Notes: a model not told the origin generated them from the sequence alone. Shown: positions 34,411 to 47,420, numbered from the stretch's first letter. The stretch: 64,000 nt of DNA from Ascaphus truei (GCA_036426205.1 CM071586.1:12198117-12262116); one strand, 5' to 3'. A program made the numbers and translations.

Positions 34411-36234
34411 ATATCTCCCAGCTGACTTAGAACAAGGCTTAAATGTATTTCTTTTTCTTTATTTCTGACCTGTAGCTGCCGGTACTCCTCATAGACTTTG
34501 TCCAGCTGCAGCCGGGCCTTCTCATGGGCTGTGTGATTAATCACTTTGCAGGCATCAGTCACCTTGACCCCACAGCGCAGTGTCAGGCCAGCCACTTGAC
34601 GGACGGACACCTCCTCCCTCTCTTTTTTGGCAAGCTGTGTCTTGAGCTCAGCGATCTGCGCCTGTAGCGCTGTGAGATACTGTGATGTGTGTTCAGCTGT
34701 CAGCTTTACCTCTTTCATTTGTAGGTGTTGTTGCAATTTCCACTCCTCAGTGAGAGATCCCTGTTTAAGTGCATCCTGCAATTCTCTTCTCAGGGCTTTC
34801 CTCTCTTCACTGTGATCATGTTGAGCTCGCTTCCATGCATCCCTCATCACGTCTTGGAGCTCTGCAAATTCCTTTGCTATGGTCTCAGCAGCTTGTCTTT
34901 TCCAGGTCTCTTTCTCTTGGGTGTACTGGCTGTTAAGGATGGAGCAGTGTTTCTGCTCCTCTAAGTCTTGCTTCAGATCCTGGACCGCCTTGTGCTCCGT
35001 CTCATACAGGGTTACCTGGGCTCTAAGCTCTTCCTCAAGTGAGGCAATGGTTATGCTCAGTGTGGCCTTCAGCTCCTCATGCTGCTCTTTGGGAACACAC
35101 TGAGTACTCAGATACTCTTGCAGCATTTTTACCTTTTTTGCCAGTCTGGAAACTTTCTTCCTGCAGAACTCGCTGCTTTTCCTCAGCATTCACCCATTTC
35201 TCTTTTGTGTCCTGCAGATGTATATGCAGTTCTTGCAGCTGACTCTGTAGCATATTTTCTGCTTGTGTGCGCTGCTCCAGGGAGACACGTTCTTCTTGCA
35301 GAACTCTCTCTGTATCCTGCTGTGCTGTCTGCACGTCTATTTTTTCCCGGGCCAACTGTTTCTTCTCCTCTCCTAATTCATGGAGTTTCTCATCTCCTTC
35401 ACTGACTTGGGCATAGAGATTCTTGCACTCTTGGGTTACAGTTTCAAAACTGATATTTAACCCTTCGAAGATTTCTCTCAATGAACATAGTTCTGTGTTG
35501 AAGTGGCAACTCTTCTCCTTAGAGGCTTCCAGCTCTGTAGTAAGCCTGTGAACCTCTTTCTGAGATGCTTCAACTTGAGCCATGAAAGTCTGGTACTGGG
35601 CAGAATCAGCGTAGGCCTTCTCCAGCTTACTTGACAAGATCACTCTGTCATTCTCCAACTGATATTTTTCTTTTTCCCAGTCACCCTCTGCTTTTTCCAG
35701 CGCTAATTGCATCCTTGACTTTTCTTCTATCAATAGTCTCTTCTCCTCTTCTGATTCATGGAGTCTTTTATCTCCTTCACTGGCTTGGACAGAGAAGTTC
35801 TTACTCATTTGGTTTATAGTTTCAAACCTACTATTTAACTCTTCGGAGGCGTCTCTCATAGAACGTATCTCTGTTGTCAAGTAGCATCTCTCCTCCCGAA
35901 CGACTTCCATCTCTTTTTTGAAGTAGCAAATCTCCTCCTGGGAGACTTTAAGCTCTGTATTAAGCCTGTCAATTTCCTTCATAGAGATTTCCAGGAATTC
36001 GTTACTTTTAGAAGCGAGGCGCTGATCCTCAGCAGCATCAGCATATGCCCTCTCCAGCTCACCTGACATGACATCCAGGTCACTCTCCAACTGGTGCTTT
36101 TCTTTTTCCTGGAGAATACACTTAGCAATTGCTGAGGAAAGACAGCTTTGTAGTGCAGACTTGGCTTCTTGCTCCTTATCTAAACGTCCATGAAGACAAT
36201 CAATCTCTTTCCGTGCAGATTGAAGCGTCATTTC
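34389..36234 (-). pseudogene. Intronless coiled-coil protein fragment, frameshifted; parent gene not identified
   Basis: About 610 codons of Glu/Lys/Leu/Gln-rich heptad sequence without introns. It begins near MTLQSARKEIDCLHGRLDKE (about 36234), just inside a broken MITE, and ends MESRLVT at 34389 next to a minisatellite. The frame shifts by one near 35150-35160: the first part ends at QRVLQEE and continues as KVSRLAKKVKMLQEYL in another frame. Heptad spacing runs throughout. Long mitotic, centrosomal or Golgi coiled-coil proteins look like this and I cannot tell which is the parent. It may be a retrocopy or a displaced large exon. No poly(A) was seen. The apparent N-terminal 90 residues upstream of 36234 are translated repeat DNA. 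Confidence 0.72.
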
Positions 36235-36390
36235 ATTGCACAAATAGAAACAGAATCCATGCACAAACAAAGCTACCGCGATAAACAGTTGTGCTGGGCG
36301 ATTGGTCGCGTTAATGCCGCGTGGACTACAGCAGCGCACACGCAAATTGTTCCGTGATTTATTAGAATAACGGCTGCTGCATCTGTATAA
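36231..36390. mobile_element. Truncated right-arm copy of the TA-flanked MITE
   Basis: Mirror of 27047-27215 up to the sequence tttcattgcaca, where it stops against the coiled-coil fragment. Marks the inner edge of the right arm. Confidence 0.75.
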
Positions 36391-36539
36391 TATCATAGTG
36401 CGTATGTGTGTTACTTTGAGAACCGATGTCCAGGGACAGATGCAGCTATTCAATGACAGAGCCTGGGACAGACAAGACGACTGAGCATGGGGAGAGCACA
36501 AGAGGGACATGTCTAGGTAGAAGGAGAGAACAGATAAAG

Positions 36540-37200
36540 TTGATCAACCATAAGTTTGGACACAATAAAGGATTTTGCTAGTGAGCGGATAGTCCCATTG
36601 ATTGGCTTTTGTCAGAGATGAAATGAAGGACCGACCAGCCACGTTACCAAATACTGTCAGAAACATTTATCACCTACTTGACGAGAACCAATAATTGTGG
36701 AAAGCCTGCAAGAGGCGAGACCTACAAAAAACAATCGATCTGGAATGCGACGGCCGCATGTAGCGTGCAATCACGGAAGCTAAAAGTCGGAGAAAGGACC
36801 TCACAGAGCTCTGGCGCATCCAGACATTTAACGAGGTCTTTAAACAAGACTACACGTGCAAGGGCCAATTACTGTCGAAAAGAGCCATGAAATTTGAGAG
36901 AGCCCATATTGAAGGGGAGGAGCAAAGGGACACTGATGCATCCACCGCTGCCTCTGCACGTTGGAACACCAATTTGGAAGAAAACTTAGAGGTTTACATG
37001 TAGGAAAGGAAGCCGTCGCTGCTGAAGCCCAAGCCGAGATCTTTGAAGAAGCCGGAAGACAAGGTGGCGGGGAGCACTGGAGAAATCCAATAGCTTTAGA
37101 AGATCCAGCACACCAGAGACTATTTAATAAATCATGCCAGTATGAACGCCAGTATGAACGCCAGTTCACCAACTCTACCCGATGAGGAGGGTATTACAGA
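36540..37200 (+). pseudogene. BEL/Pao-type gag fragment, right arm
   Basis: Mirror of 26266-26870. Frames TRTNNCGKPARGETYKKQSI and KEAVAAEAQAEIFEEAGRQG are recognisable but frameshifted relative to each other. Confidence 0.65.
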
Positions 37201-37940
37201 TGCCAAAGCAATGGAGACTCCACATGAAACAGAGGAACAGCATCTTCAAGCATACGCTACATGGGATGGCTACATCTACCACAGTGAACCACACACTCGC
37301 ATGGGTACAGATGCACTACACTAAGCTCGCAATCCAGATACGTTAACACAGAGAACACCCTTTCTCATACTTACACACTGTCACGTTACATCCACTGCAC
37401 GTAAAAGACGACTGCAGGGTTCCCCTCAGCAAGGACTATTGTACATAACGCATACCCAACACACACACCAAAGGCATCCAATAAACCCTTCTCCACCTTA
37501 CGGTTCAATGATTGTGAACCAATATGATGGACAGAGCAACATACCCAACTACAACAGCCCACATCTTCAGCCCTGGGTACACCAACCGTATCTAGTACAA
37601 GTTATTTAAAGAAACGAAAGACCAGTCACAAGATACAATAATACCAGAACACCTATCCCAGTCCATAGGACATGTGATGCCCATAGAGGAGTGTATTACC
37701 GAGTCCTGAAAATTGCCGGGTAGCGAGTACCCGGTGGAAAAATAGAAAATTTGCAATGCCGGTGAAGGAAAATCCATTATTTCCTCCCCTGGCTTCAGAA
37801 CCGAGAGGAGCCTTTCCTCTGCCAAGTAAACTGAAGCCTTGTGACTGGATACACCATCTGCACCGTTTGCAGCAGACTTCCCAGGAAGCTTTCACGCCCT
37901 GCCACTGTTATCTTTTTGATGAACTATCAATCCTGGTAGA
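37200..37940. repeat. Non-coding part of the duplicated retroelement block, right arm
   Basis: Mirror of about 25700-26265. Nothing coding. Confidence 0.5.
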
Positions 37941-38470
37941 CGAACGAAATGAAACGTAACGCAAGCCAGGTTTCAAATCCTTTGTCTCAATTTATTACTC
38001 ATAGGGTTATGATTTTTATACAGAAAAAAAAGATATTGGTTAGAGGCGTAACATAGGCGTAACATAGGCGTAACATAGGCGTAACATAGGCGTAACATAG
38101 GCGTATACTAGGTGTTTCTTGGGCGTAGCTTTGATTAGAGGCGTGATTTAGGGGCAGGACATATTAGTGGCGTGTCTTTTGGGACGTGTCTTTCCCAATA
38201 CAAGCAATGTCTGAATACATAGCTTATTCATTGTCTGTTATCAGAGACCTTGAGTCTTTAGCAACTATATTACACTATTTTTCTTCTTGCAGAGAACCAT
38301 TCTATTATATTCTAACTAAAACATCAGGAAATTGGCAACACAAAAGTATCGTAGTAATATCCTGACCAGGAAGAAAGGAAATGCAATTTGGCAGAAACTG
38401 AGTGCATTTAGGAATTATATTTCAGCAAAAGGCTGACTACAGAATCTTAACTAGTTATGACCAGACAAAA
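37940..38470. repeat. Right-arm-only insertion with 11-bp tandem repeats
   Basis: Not present at the mirror position. It contains about six units of ataggcgtaac (38040-38105) and an AT-rich flank. Possibly a solo LTR, but its ends could not be fixed. Confidence 0.5.
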
Positions 38471-38479
38471 TGGAAGCTT

Positions 38480-39300
38480 AACATGAGTGCAGATTCTGGC
38501 CTGAGATACTGGTCCTAACAGCCGGGTACCAAGGACCTGGACCAGGCAGCTTTGAATTACCTGCAGCTGACAGCAGTGGGTGAGAAGGACCACTGCAACT
38601 TGTGGGAGCAATGGCGACATGCTGGTGGCGGTGGAAGCAGAGAACGTCATTGTTGAGCCAGTGGGAGCAGCAGAACACATCCTATCACAGTGGGAGCTGG
38701 GAAATGTTACCGGAGCAGGGGCATTAATTTTGGACAGCCAGCTCCTTATCCTTCGCAGAGCTCCTCATCACCCTCCACCGCTGGCTACAGGTAAGTTTTC
38801 TGCTGCTCTGCTCCTGCCGTTCTCCAAGAAGAGGACCGATGGAGCAGAGCAGAATGGAAATTACTGGACACCGGATCACAGCCCCCTGGGTAATTTCTGG
38901 ATGCCCAGTACATCACTACCATAGAGGAAACCAGGAGCCTATTCAATTAACTTGGAGTTTGCTTCAAATGCTGCACTTCCAGAAGTCACCTCTTCAGAGA
39001 CTGTAAAGATGCTATCAAATATACAGAGTGTGACAGTGACATGTAGCAGCTTTATATCCAGAGACATTTAACCTAACTGACTCAAGGCCCCCAACCCTGT
39101 TTCAAAGTATGGTGGAGAGAGAGAAGAGTAAATAACACCACCATCAGTCACATTCAAGTGCACCAAGGTTTGTGGAGAAGGAGGTGATGCGAGATCCTGC
39201 TCTAAAATATGTCTTGTAGTACATCCAGAGTGACAATCTGAAAAGGCTATAAGAGTGTACACCATCATTGATGATCAAAGCAACTGATCTTTAGTTAGGT
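38480..39300. repeat. Non-coding part of the duplicated retroelement block, right arm
   Basis: Mirror of about 24960-25780. The long left-arm frame is not conserved here. Confidence 0.5.
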
Positions 39301-39479
39301 CAGAGTTCTTTGACTTGTACAACATATGAGACAATGCTTCCCTCCTACACACTCAGAACATGCGCAGGAATGATGGAGACAACAGGTAGTAGAGCAAATG
39401 GCTACATCACGTGTTCCATAGATTGTAGAATAAAGATACCACTCCCTACTCTATACGAGTGTAGTCAGATGCCAGAAAA

Positions 39480-40400
39480 TAGCTAAATTCCCACACGAGA
39501 CATGGCACGTCATCACCCTCACCTCAGAAGAATTGCTGATCGTGTCCCACTGTTAGACCAAGAGAAACAGGTCTTACTACTGCTTGGCAGGTATATCTTG
39601 AGGGTATACAAAGTCCGCAAACAGCTAAATGGATCCCATAACACCCCATATTCCCGAAGACTTGACCTGGTATTGGTAATTGTGTGTGACGTATGCATTG
39701 CCAAGGTGCACAGACCTGACAACGTCGATGCCCAATAAGCAAACATTGGATAATGGACGTGCATCTCTCTTCAAACCATGTCCTAACCACTTCGACATAA
39801 AAGTAGGGCTTGGCAACAAGGAGAAAGAAAGGCATATCACTGAAACTTACAGAGATATCTTTACATGAGAGAAGTGTGGAAATGGTCTAGGATGTACAGC
39901 ATTGCAGACAACAAAAGACAATGATAAACCAGCTCCATCAATGGAAGACAGATTTACTGAGGATGATGGATAAAGACCTCTTTACAGATGAATCAAACAG
40001 TTTGGTGACCTGCTTCCATTTAATTCACCCAGAGGACATCTCCCAAACAACAGAGAACAGGCCCTCTCTAGACTTGCTTTGCTGCGTTACAACTTGGAAA
40101 GGAAGCCAGAGACAAAGCGTCACTTTATGGACTTCAGGCAGAAGATATTCGACAGTGGTTAGCAGAACCCACTCCTCCACTGAAGGAAGGCGAAGAATGC
40201 TGGTACCAGCATTATTTAGCGTTTACCACCCCCATAAACCTGGTCAAATCCAGGTGGTATTTAATTCAAGTGTTCAATTCCAAGGAGTCTCCTTAAACTA
40301 TTCTCATTACTGGACCAGACTTAACGAATTGTCTTCTAGAAATGTTAATCTGCTTTAGGAAGGAGGGGGAAGAATTCAAACAGGAAAAAGACGGTACACA
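39480..40400 (+). pseudogene. BEL/Pao-type retroelement pol fragment, right arm
   Basis: Mirror of 23830-24780. FSVYHPHKPGQIQVVFNSSV and QGVSLN mark the start of the RT. The catalytic region downstream is absent, as in the left arm, so the truncation predates the duplication. Confidence 0.8.
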
Positions 40401-40679
40401 GACAAAAAAAGGTAACGCTGGACGTGGTGACCAAGAACAATGTTTATTGATTAAAATACAAAAACGTGGTGCTTGCAAGTTCTCTAACATGTTTCGTATG
40501 GCGTAGGTGCTTTGTCAAGCCTTGTGATTTGAGCCGTCTGTGGAAATCCGGGACTGAGATACTCCATTTCCTCATTTCTGTTCATGTTCCTACAATAAAA
40601 CATCAAAAGTTCAAAGACTCCATTTTGTATGAAAGAAGGAATCATCTGCTTGTCTCAATTTATTAAGCCTCAGTAAGCC

Positions 40680-42200
40680 GGAGACAGAACAAATATATAA
40701 TGTGCTTTTTGTGAAAAAGGTGGGGATTCTGGGGTCCTCAATCAATCTTTTTGTGAGAAGCTATTAGCACAGTAGCCGTCTACGCACTCGAGAGCTCACG
40801 CATGCGCAGACTACTGTGTTAATAGCTTTTAAGGGCTGATGTGATGGTGAAGGGGTTAAGCAGGCTCATTAATAAAGTTTTAGCCCACTTGGTTACCCCT
40901 GATCCATGTGTTGAGGTCCTAGAGTGTCAGCTCTTGGACCCAGATGTCAGAAATGCATGTTGCAAATTACTGTGACTGTGTGCAAATTATGCGACATTAA
41001 AGATTTATTTGTGTTTTGCCTTTTCTGGGTGCTGGGGCCAGGAGATTTCTAGGCTGTTAGTTTTAGCGTGGGTTTGCCGGAGAAAGTCTTTACATAATGT
41101 GTCTATGTATTGGGGTTCCAGAGTTCTGGGATACCCCAAAAGTTGGATCTGGGAATCGAGTGAGATTCTTGGATGCAGCAAAGCACATTGCTCCGGGCAA
41201 ACTCTGACTCTGAAAACGTTCTTACGACTCACCGCCAGGATTCCTGCTGCAGCATCATCCAGACAAGGTAACCGGGCATGGAGGGGTTAATGGATACCTG
41301 CAACCATACAGGGGGTCCCTAGTATAAAGAGAGGTCCCCAGTATAACGAAGGGTGCCCAGATACATTAACAAAACACGCAAAACCCCAGCAAGCTCTTTT
41401 TGGGAACCCCTGAGCCCCCACAAAATATAATAATATATGCCCAGATACATGCCCAGGTACCCTGAACCTGGCATAGGGGTTCAGGGGATGCTCCAGCTAT
41501 AGGATAAAGCTGAGAATGATTTCTTGTGTGTTAAAGGTTTAAAAGTTATTTGTAGAGTGTGCCAAGAATGAGGCTAGTGAGTGTAGACAATATATACCCT
41601 CACTCCATCCCTGACACTAGAACTCGGACTTACACATCTTTATCACACAAAAATATAGGACACAGTATATTTTATTAAAGCGTTATATTTAATAGGTATA
41701 TGTACTGATAATGAACTGTGGGATTTCCAAGTCATGGATTCCGAGGGACCAGATGTCTACCAAGCTTGGTGCCTATGGGTCTGTTCGGTGTCCGGACTTG
41801 AAATCCTCAGGGATGCCACGGTGTTAGAACAAGAGGGGTAGTGCAGTTCTGCTTGAGTACCCGCATCCTGGGCTAACACAGGGCTATCCGGCCACCATTT
41901 GCCAGAGCCCAGACTCTGTGGAGCTTGTACAGCAGGTGGGTGTGGTGGTGAAGGGGTTAACCAGGCCAATAATAAAGGTCTTATGCCCGGCTGGTTACCC
42001 CTAAACCTTGGACTGGCCATGGACTTTTATACCTGATCCCTCTCTCCAGACTATTTTTAATAACGCAATAAAAGGGTTTTTACTAGCATGTTATTTAACT
42101 TCTTCATTATGAGTGCATTCAGTAGGTTACTTTCTTCTTTTCAGTGCTTCCAATTATTAGCCCTACATTGCACCTTCTGATTATTACTCTTTTCTGTTAA
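40680..42200. other. Right-arm-only stretch, no gene recognised
   Basis: There is no mirror sequence in the left arm. The only open frames are short and without motifs. Contains the phrases ttaagcaggctcattaataaagttttagcccacttggttacccctga and a related copy at about 41945-42005, indicating a dispersed repeat. Confidence 0.45.
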
Positions 42201-42208
42201 ATTATTCA

Positions 42209-42352
42209 GGCAGATGCGAACAAACCTCCACTTTCTTCCCCATCCCCCTATTACATTTACCCCTAAACCTTGTTTGGGAAGGCAGATGCGAACAAACCTC
42301 CACTTTCTTCCCCATCCCCCTATTACATTTACCCCTAAACCTTGTTTGGGAT
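42209..42352. repeat. Perfect 72-bp tandem duplication
   Basis: Two identical units starting ggcagatgcgaacaaacc at 42209 and 42281, ending cttgtttggga. Recent, with no coding relevance. Confidence 0.95.
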
Positions 42353-42389
42353 GAGGAGGTTAATTGCTGGTCACCACAATGCCTTGTTT

Positions 42390-42790
42390 CCCCTATACAT
42401 TTATTTATTTATAAAATATTTTACCAGGAAGTAATACATTGAGTTACCTCTCGTTTTCAAGTATGTTCTGGGCACAGAGTTAAGACAAATAATACATGTT
42501 TACAAATACAGTTACATAATGAGCAGGGTATACATTATATACAAGACATTGCATGCACAGTTAAAGATAATTTGTAATATGGGCATATGAAACAGTTACT
42601 ATCTGTAATGTCCCTGTTTTGCAGCTCAGAAACTAGCTGCAGTCCTATGAATGTATGTTGAATGTGCAAACGATATTCGCGACACAAGGGTAAGCTCTTA
42701 GTGCTGTGCCAAGCATTAATTGAAGAAGCGCGTCTGTGGTAAGGGGCTACATTGAAGCTCTGTATCACTTCCTAAACCGCAAAACACTCC
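42390..42790. repeat. Dispersed repeat (ttaccaggaagtaatacattgag)
   Basis: It has the look of a high-copy amphibian interspersed repeat, with no coding capacity. Class not determined. Confidence 0.5.
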
Positions 42791-43430
42791 GGAGAAGTCT
42801 TAACCATAAACTCAAGTGGATAAGTGGTTTGCGGTTTATTTGAAGTGGTGGAATGCAACAATGTATCCTGCGGTCTTGTTAACCAATTAAGGTCACGTGG
42901 TGGAGTTCTTCTGCGGTTACTGATCCCGGCAAGCAGTGATACATTGTATGCCATGACTCAAACCGCAAACCACATCACAGAGCCTATTCAATTAAGTAGC
43001 TAACTTTTGTTAGGAAGGAGATAGCACTCTAGTTTTTGGTATACAGATAGTTGAGGACGTAACATTCACATACCTATCGTTTTTATCTCACCCACACATA
43101 TAGAAACCATATATAAAAATAAAATGGGTTTCAGCTATGTTTTAAAATGTAGAGACAGTAACCCTTGCCTGTCCGCCCGGCAATGAATCCATTAGCATGT
43201 CAATATGGTAAGGGTGGATGAGCTGAGGGATTTTTCATCTCCGTACTTCACAGGGCACCCTGAGGAGTTGGCGCCACAGCGTCTAGAGAAGTCCGGAGTT
43301 GAAAAGCCTCAGAGACCCTAGGTGTTAGGTCGGCCGGAATATTGCAAAGTACCAGATACTGGTACGCAGTATAGGCTATCAACACTTGGTAGCCAAACCC
43401 CAGTCTTACTGTTGCCAGGTAAGGAGTTGG
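42790..43430. other. Non-coding stretch, right arm only
   Basis: No gene or mirror sequence recognised. Confidence 0.4.
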
Positions 43431-44090
43431 GCCCGGTATGCTAAGCAGCTTAAGTGCCAAGTTGGCGCATGCTCTTAGCAAACCGGGAAGCAACTTCTGC
43501 CCATTTTGTAAGCTACTGGCAAGTTTGGGACAGGTGGGAAAAGTTGTTCCCATGGGAGGATTGGCTGGGTATGTTACAGATAGGACCCATAACCCTATAA
43601 AAATGCCTACAGCCCAGTCCTAGATAGATCCATCTGAGATTCACCAAGATCCGTCCAAGTTACAGCAGCAGCGGTTCCGGAGTGTGAGGTTTTAACTACA
43701 TCGTAACCAAAGATCGCGCCCCTCTTCCAGAATTCATTTGAGCTAAGGATTCCTGAACGAATCCTGTAAGGACTAAACGAAAAGATTTCCTCCGGCGGAG
43801 ATACAGGGGTGCCAACTTGCGCCCCTAGCCAAGGATTGTCACACGGCTCAAATCACACACCCACTCGCATGCGTGCAGGGGTGCCAAGAGACTGTTGTCA
43901 ATTCATTCGTTCCGTGGACATTTTATTTTGTTTTCCCATCCCAGTAAGTGTTTATTAAGAGTAATTGTTTAGAATTGTGTGTTTGTCTTAGAAGGAAATT
44001 AATTACAATTTTTTTGCCTGCCTTGTTGTGCTCAATCCAAAATCCCGGTATTAATGTGATGATAAGCCTTGGTCTCCAGTGACAGTGGGC
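43430..44090. repeat. LTR-like repeat, ends ggtctccagtgaca
   Basis: Same family as 10463-11660 and 63440-64000. Its part 43590-43960 is mirrored by 63440-63950 (shared ggagtgtgag, gaatcctgtaaggact, ccatcccagtaagtg). Confidence 0.55.
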
Positions 44091-44094
44091 TCAG

Positions 44095-44690
44095 TAAGCA
44101 AAGAGGCAGAGGTGCCATGTTGGCGCATGCCCCTTTGCAGAATGAAAAAAGTTGCCCACCCAGCTTTACAATACCGGTAAATCGGTGATTGGCTGGCAGA
44201 GAAATTCCCACGCTCTGATAGGCTGTAGAGGTTTGTGAATGGGACACTGAAACCCATAAGGAGCCTTCCAGCCAATCGGGCAGATTCCAAGCGCCAAACC
44301 AACAGCGGCAAATTCAAAGGTGCTCTGTGCTGAATAGACGCGAGCCGGCTTCAAAGATTTTAAATGAGAAAAGTTTCTAAGTCCCACTTTTTGAGAACGT
44401 AGCAGTTGCGACTGGCATTGCATGCCGAAATCAGTTCCAGGAGTTTGTGAGTACCTCCCGGTCATTGGAAAGGGCTCCTACAGAGGTCATTTTTGTGAAT
44501 TTCGTTTAAAGGACTATTTTATTCGTTAGCCCCGTTCCCAGTAAGTGTGTTAACCCTGTAAATTGTGTTACATTGTGTGTATGTCTTTTCCTGAAATACA
44601 TGACAATTTATTTTACCTCCTTGCTTTGCTCAATCAATGATCCCGGTATAAAAAGGTGTTGATTAACCTGGTCTCCCGTGACAGGTGAGC
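44095..44690. repeat. LTR-like repeat, right-arm mirror of 21775-22345
   Basis: Ends cctggtctcccgtgaca. Lies directly after the related repeat at 43430-44090. Confidence 0.65.
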
Positions 44691-44996
44691 AAACTTTTTA
44701 AGTGAGAGCCCCCCTTTTCGTCTATGATATTAGTGTGGCCCACCCTGCCTGATTTAATCCAAAGCCACATGAGAAAAAACTTTATTAAATCGGTATCGAT
44801 ATGCAATATAAATGTGAATACAAATACGTAAAAATACTTGCATAATACATCATTTTACAAAAAATGTGCCAAATTTTATATGGGTTTTTAAAATAAATCA
44901 CGCCTTAATTTCCTCTCATCTCATATCCCTTCTCCCCCGTCTCATATCCCTTCTCCTCATCTCTCATCTCATACATAGCTCTCTTTTATTCTGTAG

Positions 44997-45056
44997 GAAT
45001 ACATAATTGTGAGGAAGAATTCCCCCCACAGCAGCACCCACCTGCTAACTGGAGAG
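44997..45056 (+). CDS. 20-codon linker exon, right gene
   Basis: 60 bp, phase 0-0, acceptor CTGTAG and donor GTGAGT. The peptide begins EYIIVRK and ends LLTGE. Counterpart of 21429-21488. No upstream FAX/start exon can be found to its left: the mirror position is occupied by the coiled-coil fragment. Confidence 0.8.
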
Positions 45057-45568
45057 GTGAGTACTGCTGGTGAATGTTACATTATACCAGATTCATGACT
45101 GTTCTGTCCCAGGTTCACTGTGGCAAGTGAGTAGAGACAGGCAGCTTAACTCTTTTGATGCATACAGAGTCCTTTTCTTCTGTAATCTCTATTGTAGAAC
45201 AACAGTAACAAAAAAAGGGGTGGTCTGGGCAGGTAACAAATATAAGGGAAAAGTTAATTATATTAACTTTTCCAGAGGAGATAGGTGAGGTGACATCTCA
45301 AGACGGCTGCTGGCTGAAAGAGGCAGTTTGCTTATCTGTTCAAGAAGGAAATATGGCAAGGAGAAACCAACAGCCAGGGGTCTTGAAACATACCAAATTA
45401 GAGCCAGTACAGTAGTTACCCTTTACTGACCACGCTCTGTCTGGACCTGTGTGTATTATTATATCTTCTCTCTGATTCTCTGCATGTTCTTGTTTTACTG
45501 TCTCTTTATAAGTAATTACAGAATAAATTGCTTTATGTGAACGCTGAATGGGATTCTCTCTGTCTCAG

Positions 45569-45716
45569 GTACCTATAAGGTGTGAGGATGTTGCTGTCTA
45601 TTTCTCTATGGAGGAGTGGGACTATATAGAAGGACACAAGGGGCTTTACAAGGACGCAATGGTGGAGAATTACAAGTCCCTCAAATCTTTGGGAATCCCA
45701 TTAAACAGGAGTTCAG
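45569..45716 (+). CDS. KRAB exon of the right zinc-finger gene
   Basis: A 148-bp exon (acceptor TGTCTCAG, donor GTAGAA) encoding the same KRAB A-box as the left arm: [12 protein letters not shown] and [13 protein letters not shown]. Identical protein, two synonymous differences. Phase 0 in, phase 1 out, joining to 46877. A KRAB/KAP1-type repressor role is inferred from the family. Confidence 0.93.
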
Positions 45717-46163
45717 GTAGAACTATGTTTTAAAAAAGTTCATAGCTTCCTGCTAGATTCAATAGAAGTGACATACAGACAAACTCACGTGTAACAAAAA
45801 TGGTAGAGATGAAAATAAAAAAGGGACGAGAACAAGAAACAATAGTGGTATTTGTTTCCAAAAGTTAATCAGTGTATTAACTAACATCCAATGGTTGCAC
45901 TCACGTTTGGGAAGATCTTTTAAGCATTTAGCATTTGAGGAGTCTCTCCTTTAGCTCTCCCCTTGATCACTCTCCTGCACAAATCCTCTAGGGTTGCTCG
46001 GGCTGCAGACACAGCTTCCCTATAGTGTAGTTCGGATTCCATCCTCAAACCTACCTGTCGATATGTTCCATCGCCGTGTGGTTGCATATGCGCACTTAGT
46101 CCTTCTCGTCCAGGAAAGTCAATGGGGGCTGGGAAATGTCCTCTGTTTTCTCGGCTATCTCCA

Positions 46164-46201
46164 TCCTACGCATTTCGCCAGGTACTCGGCTTCATCAGGG
46201 A
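46164..46201 (-). ncRNA. Hammerhead-ribozyme-like motif, right arm
   Basis: Minus strand: TCC, CTGATGA, stem II GCC/GGC with loop GAGTACCT, GAAA, TGCG, TA, GGA. Mirror of 20157-20195, with a better stem II. Confidence 0.62.
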
Positions 46202-46876
46202 AGCCACAGGGTTGCACTACTACTACTACTAAATCTAGCTGGAAGCTATGAGCTCTTTTGAACTTTTTTGGACTTATTTGTTTACCCCCCAGTGGAGGAT
46301 GGATATTGACTTGCTACACCACGTGATTTATTGCTAAAAATCTATCAATTGTGGTTTTATTTAGCTGTGTTTTCTTAGAGTTTTTATAGATGTTTTTCAC
46401 AATACATACATTCAGCAGCATAATATATTTATATCATATATACTTTTTTCAATATTAATGCACTTGTTAATAATTTAGTATTTAGTTGAGTAGCGCTTTT
46501 TGAATAGTTATATATAGAACTATGTTTTGTTTGTTATGGGCTTGAATCAAAATATCCCATTCAAGGTTGATGCCAATTATGTAAAAGATATTATCAGCAG
46601 AGACACAAGTTTGCAGTCTCTCTCTCTGCTGTGTTAGCAGAACACCGTCCCAAGTGTATTAAAATGGCGACGTAACCCTTGTGGGTAAAAAACTCTGAAT
46701 TAAAATGTTTTTATATCTTAATTTAGATGTGAATCCTATGTAGATAGGGTCAATTAATTTTGAGATGGGACAAATCCATAAAAGATTCTTAAGAATGAAT
46801 ATACATTTTTACAATATCTTTAAACTGCTACAATGTATGGTGTAAATGTATACACATCTGTTTAATCCTCTATTAG

Positions 46877-46993
46877 AACTAACAGGCCTCCACAATGAAA
46901 ACCTAGATATTGTATCAATTAAAGAGCAGAGAGAGGATGAGAGAGGGGAAAAGGACATTCAACCGGGGCATATCCACCCAGACCCCAGTGCAG
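46877..46993 (+). CDS. Linker exon after KRAB, right gene
   Basis: 117 bp, phase 1-1, intact acceptor CTATTAG and donor GTGAGT. Encodes ENLDIVSIKEQREDERGEKD and an IHPDPSA end: an acidic spacer typical of amphibian KRAB finger proteins. Confidence 0.88.
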
Positions 46994-46999
46994 GTGAGT

Positions 47000-47420
47000 A
47001 ATATACAGGATAATTATCTCCATGGAACATGGGTCAGAATTAGTAAATAGTCTCCCCGAGTTCTTAAATGTTTAGTTCATGTAAATATGTTTGACTGTTT
47101 AAATCCCTTTAAAATAGTTGGTATTTATATTCCAATGTTAATTTCTAGCAAGTTCATTTGATAAAAAAAATGATTTAGGAAAAAAAAGTGAAAATGTATT
47201 CAGTTTACCGTTATTTTCTTTTCTGGGTCTCCAATCACTGCAATGGGTACTAAATAGGATAGTTCCTCCCCTTCAGCCGTAGTAGGACAGGAAACTCTTC
47301 TGCAGGTCCTATTATATAAGTCCCTCACCTTACCTGCAGGACAGACTTCGGTTTCTCCCATGGATGTAAAACTATATCTAATACGGAGAGGAGAGGAAAG
47401 TGAAGGAAGGATGATTACTT
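47000..47420. other. Intron following the linker exon
   Basis: The first 200 bp mirror 19230-19398. 47240-47400 is an inverted relative of about 54600-54750 (ctgcaggtaaggtgaggg...gaagagttt). No gene. Confidence 0.6.

Noticed and set aside
36235..36510. N-terminal extension of the coiled-coil protein
   Set aside because: This part translates MITE and BEL-flank repeat DNA that is also present, in mirror orientation, at 26915-27215.
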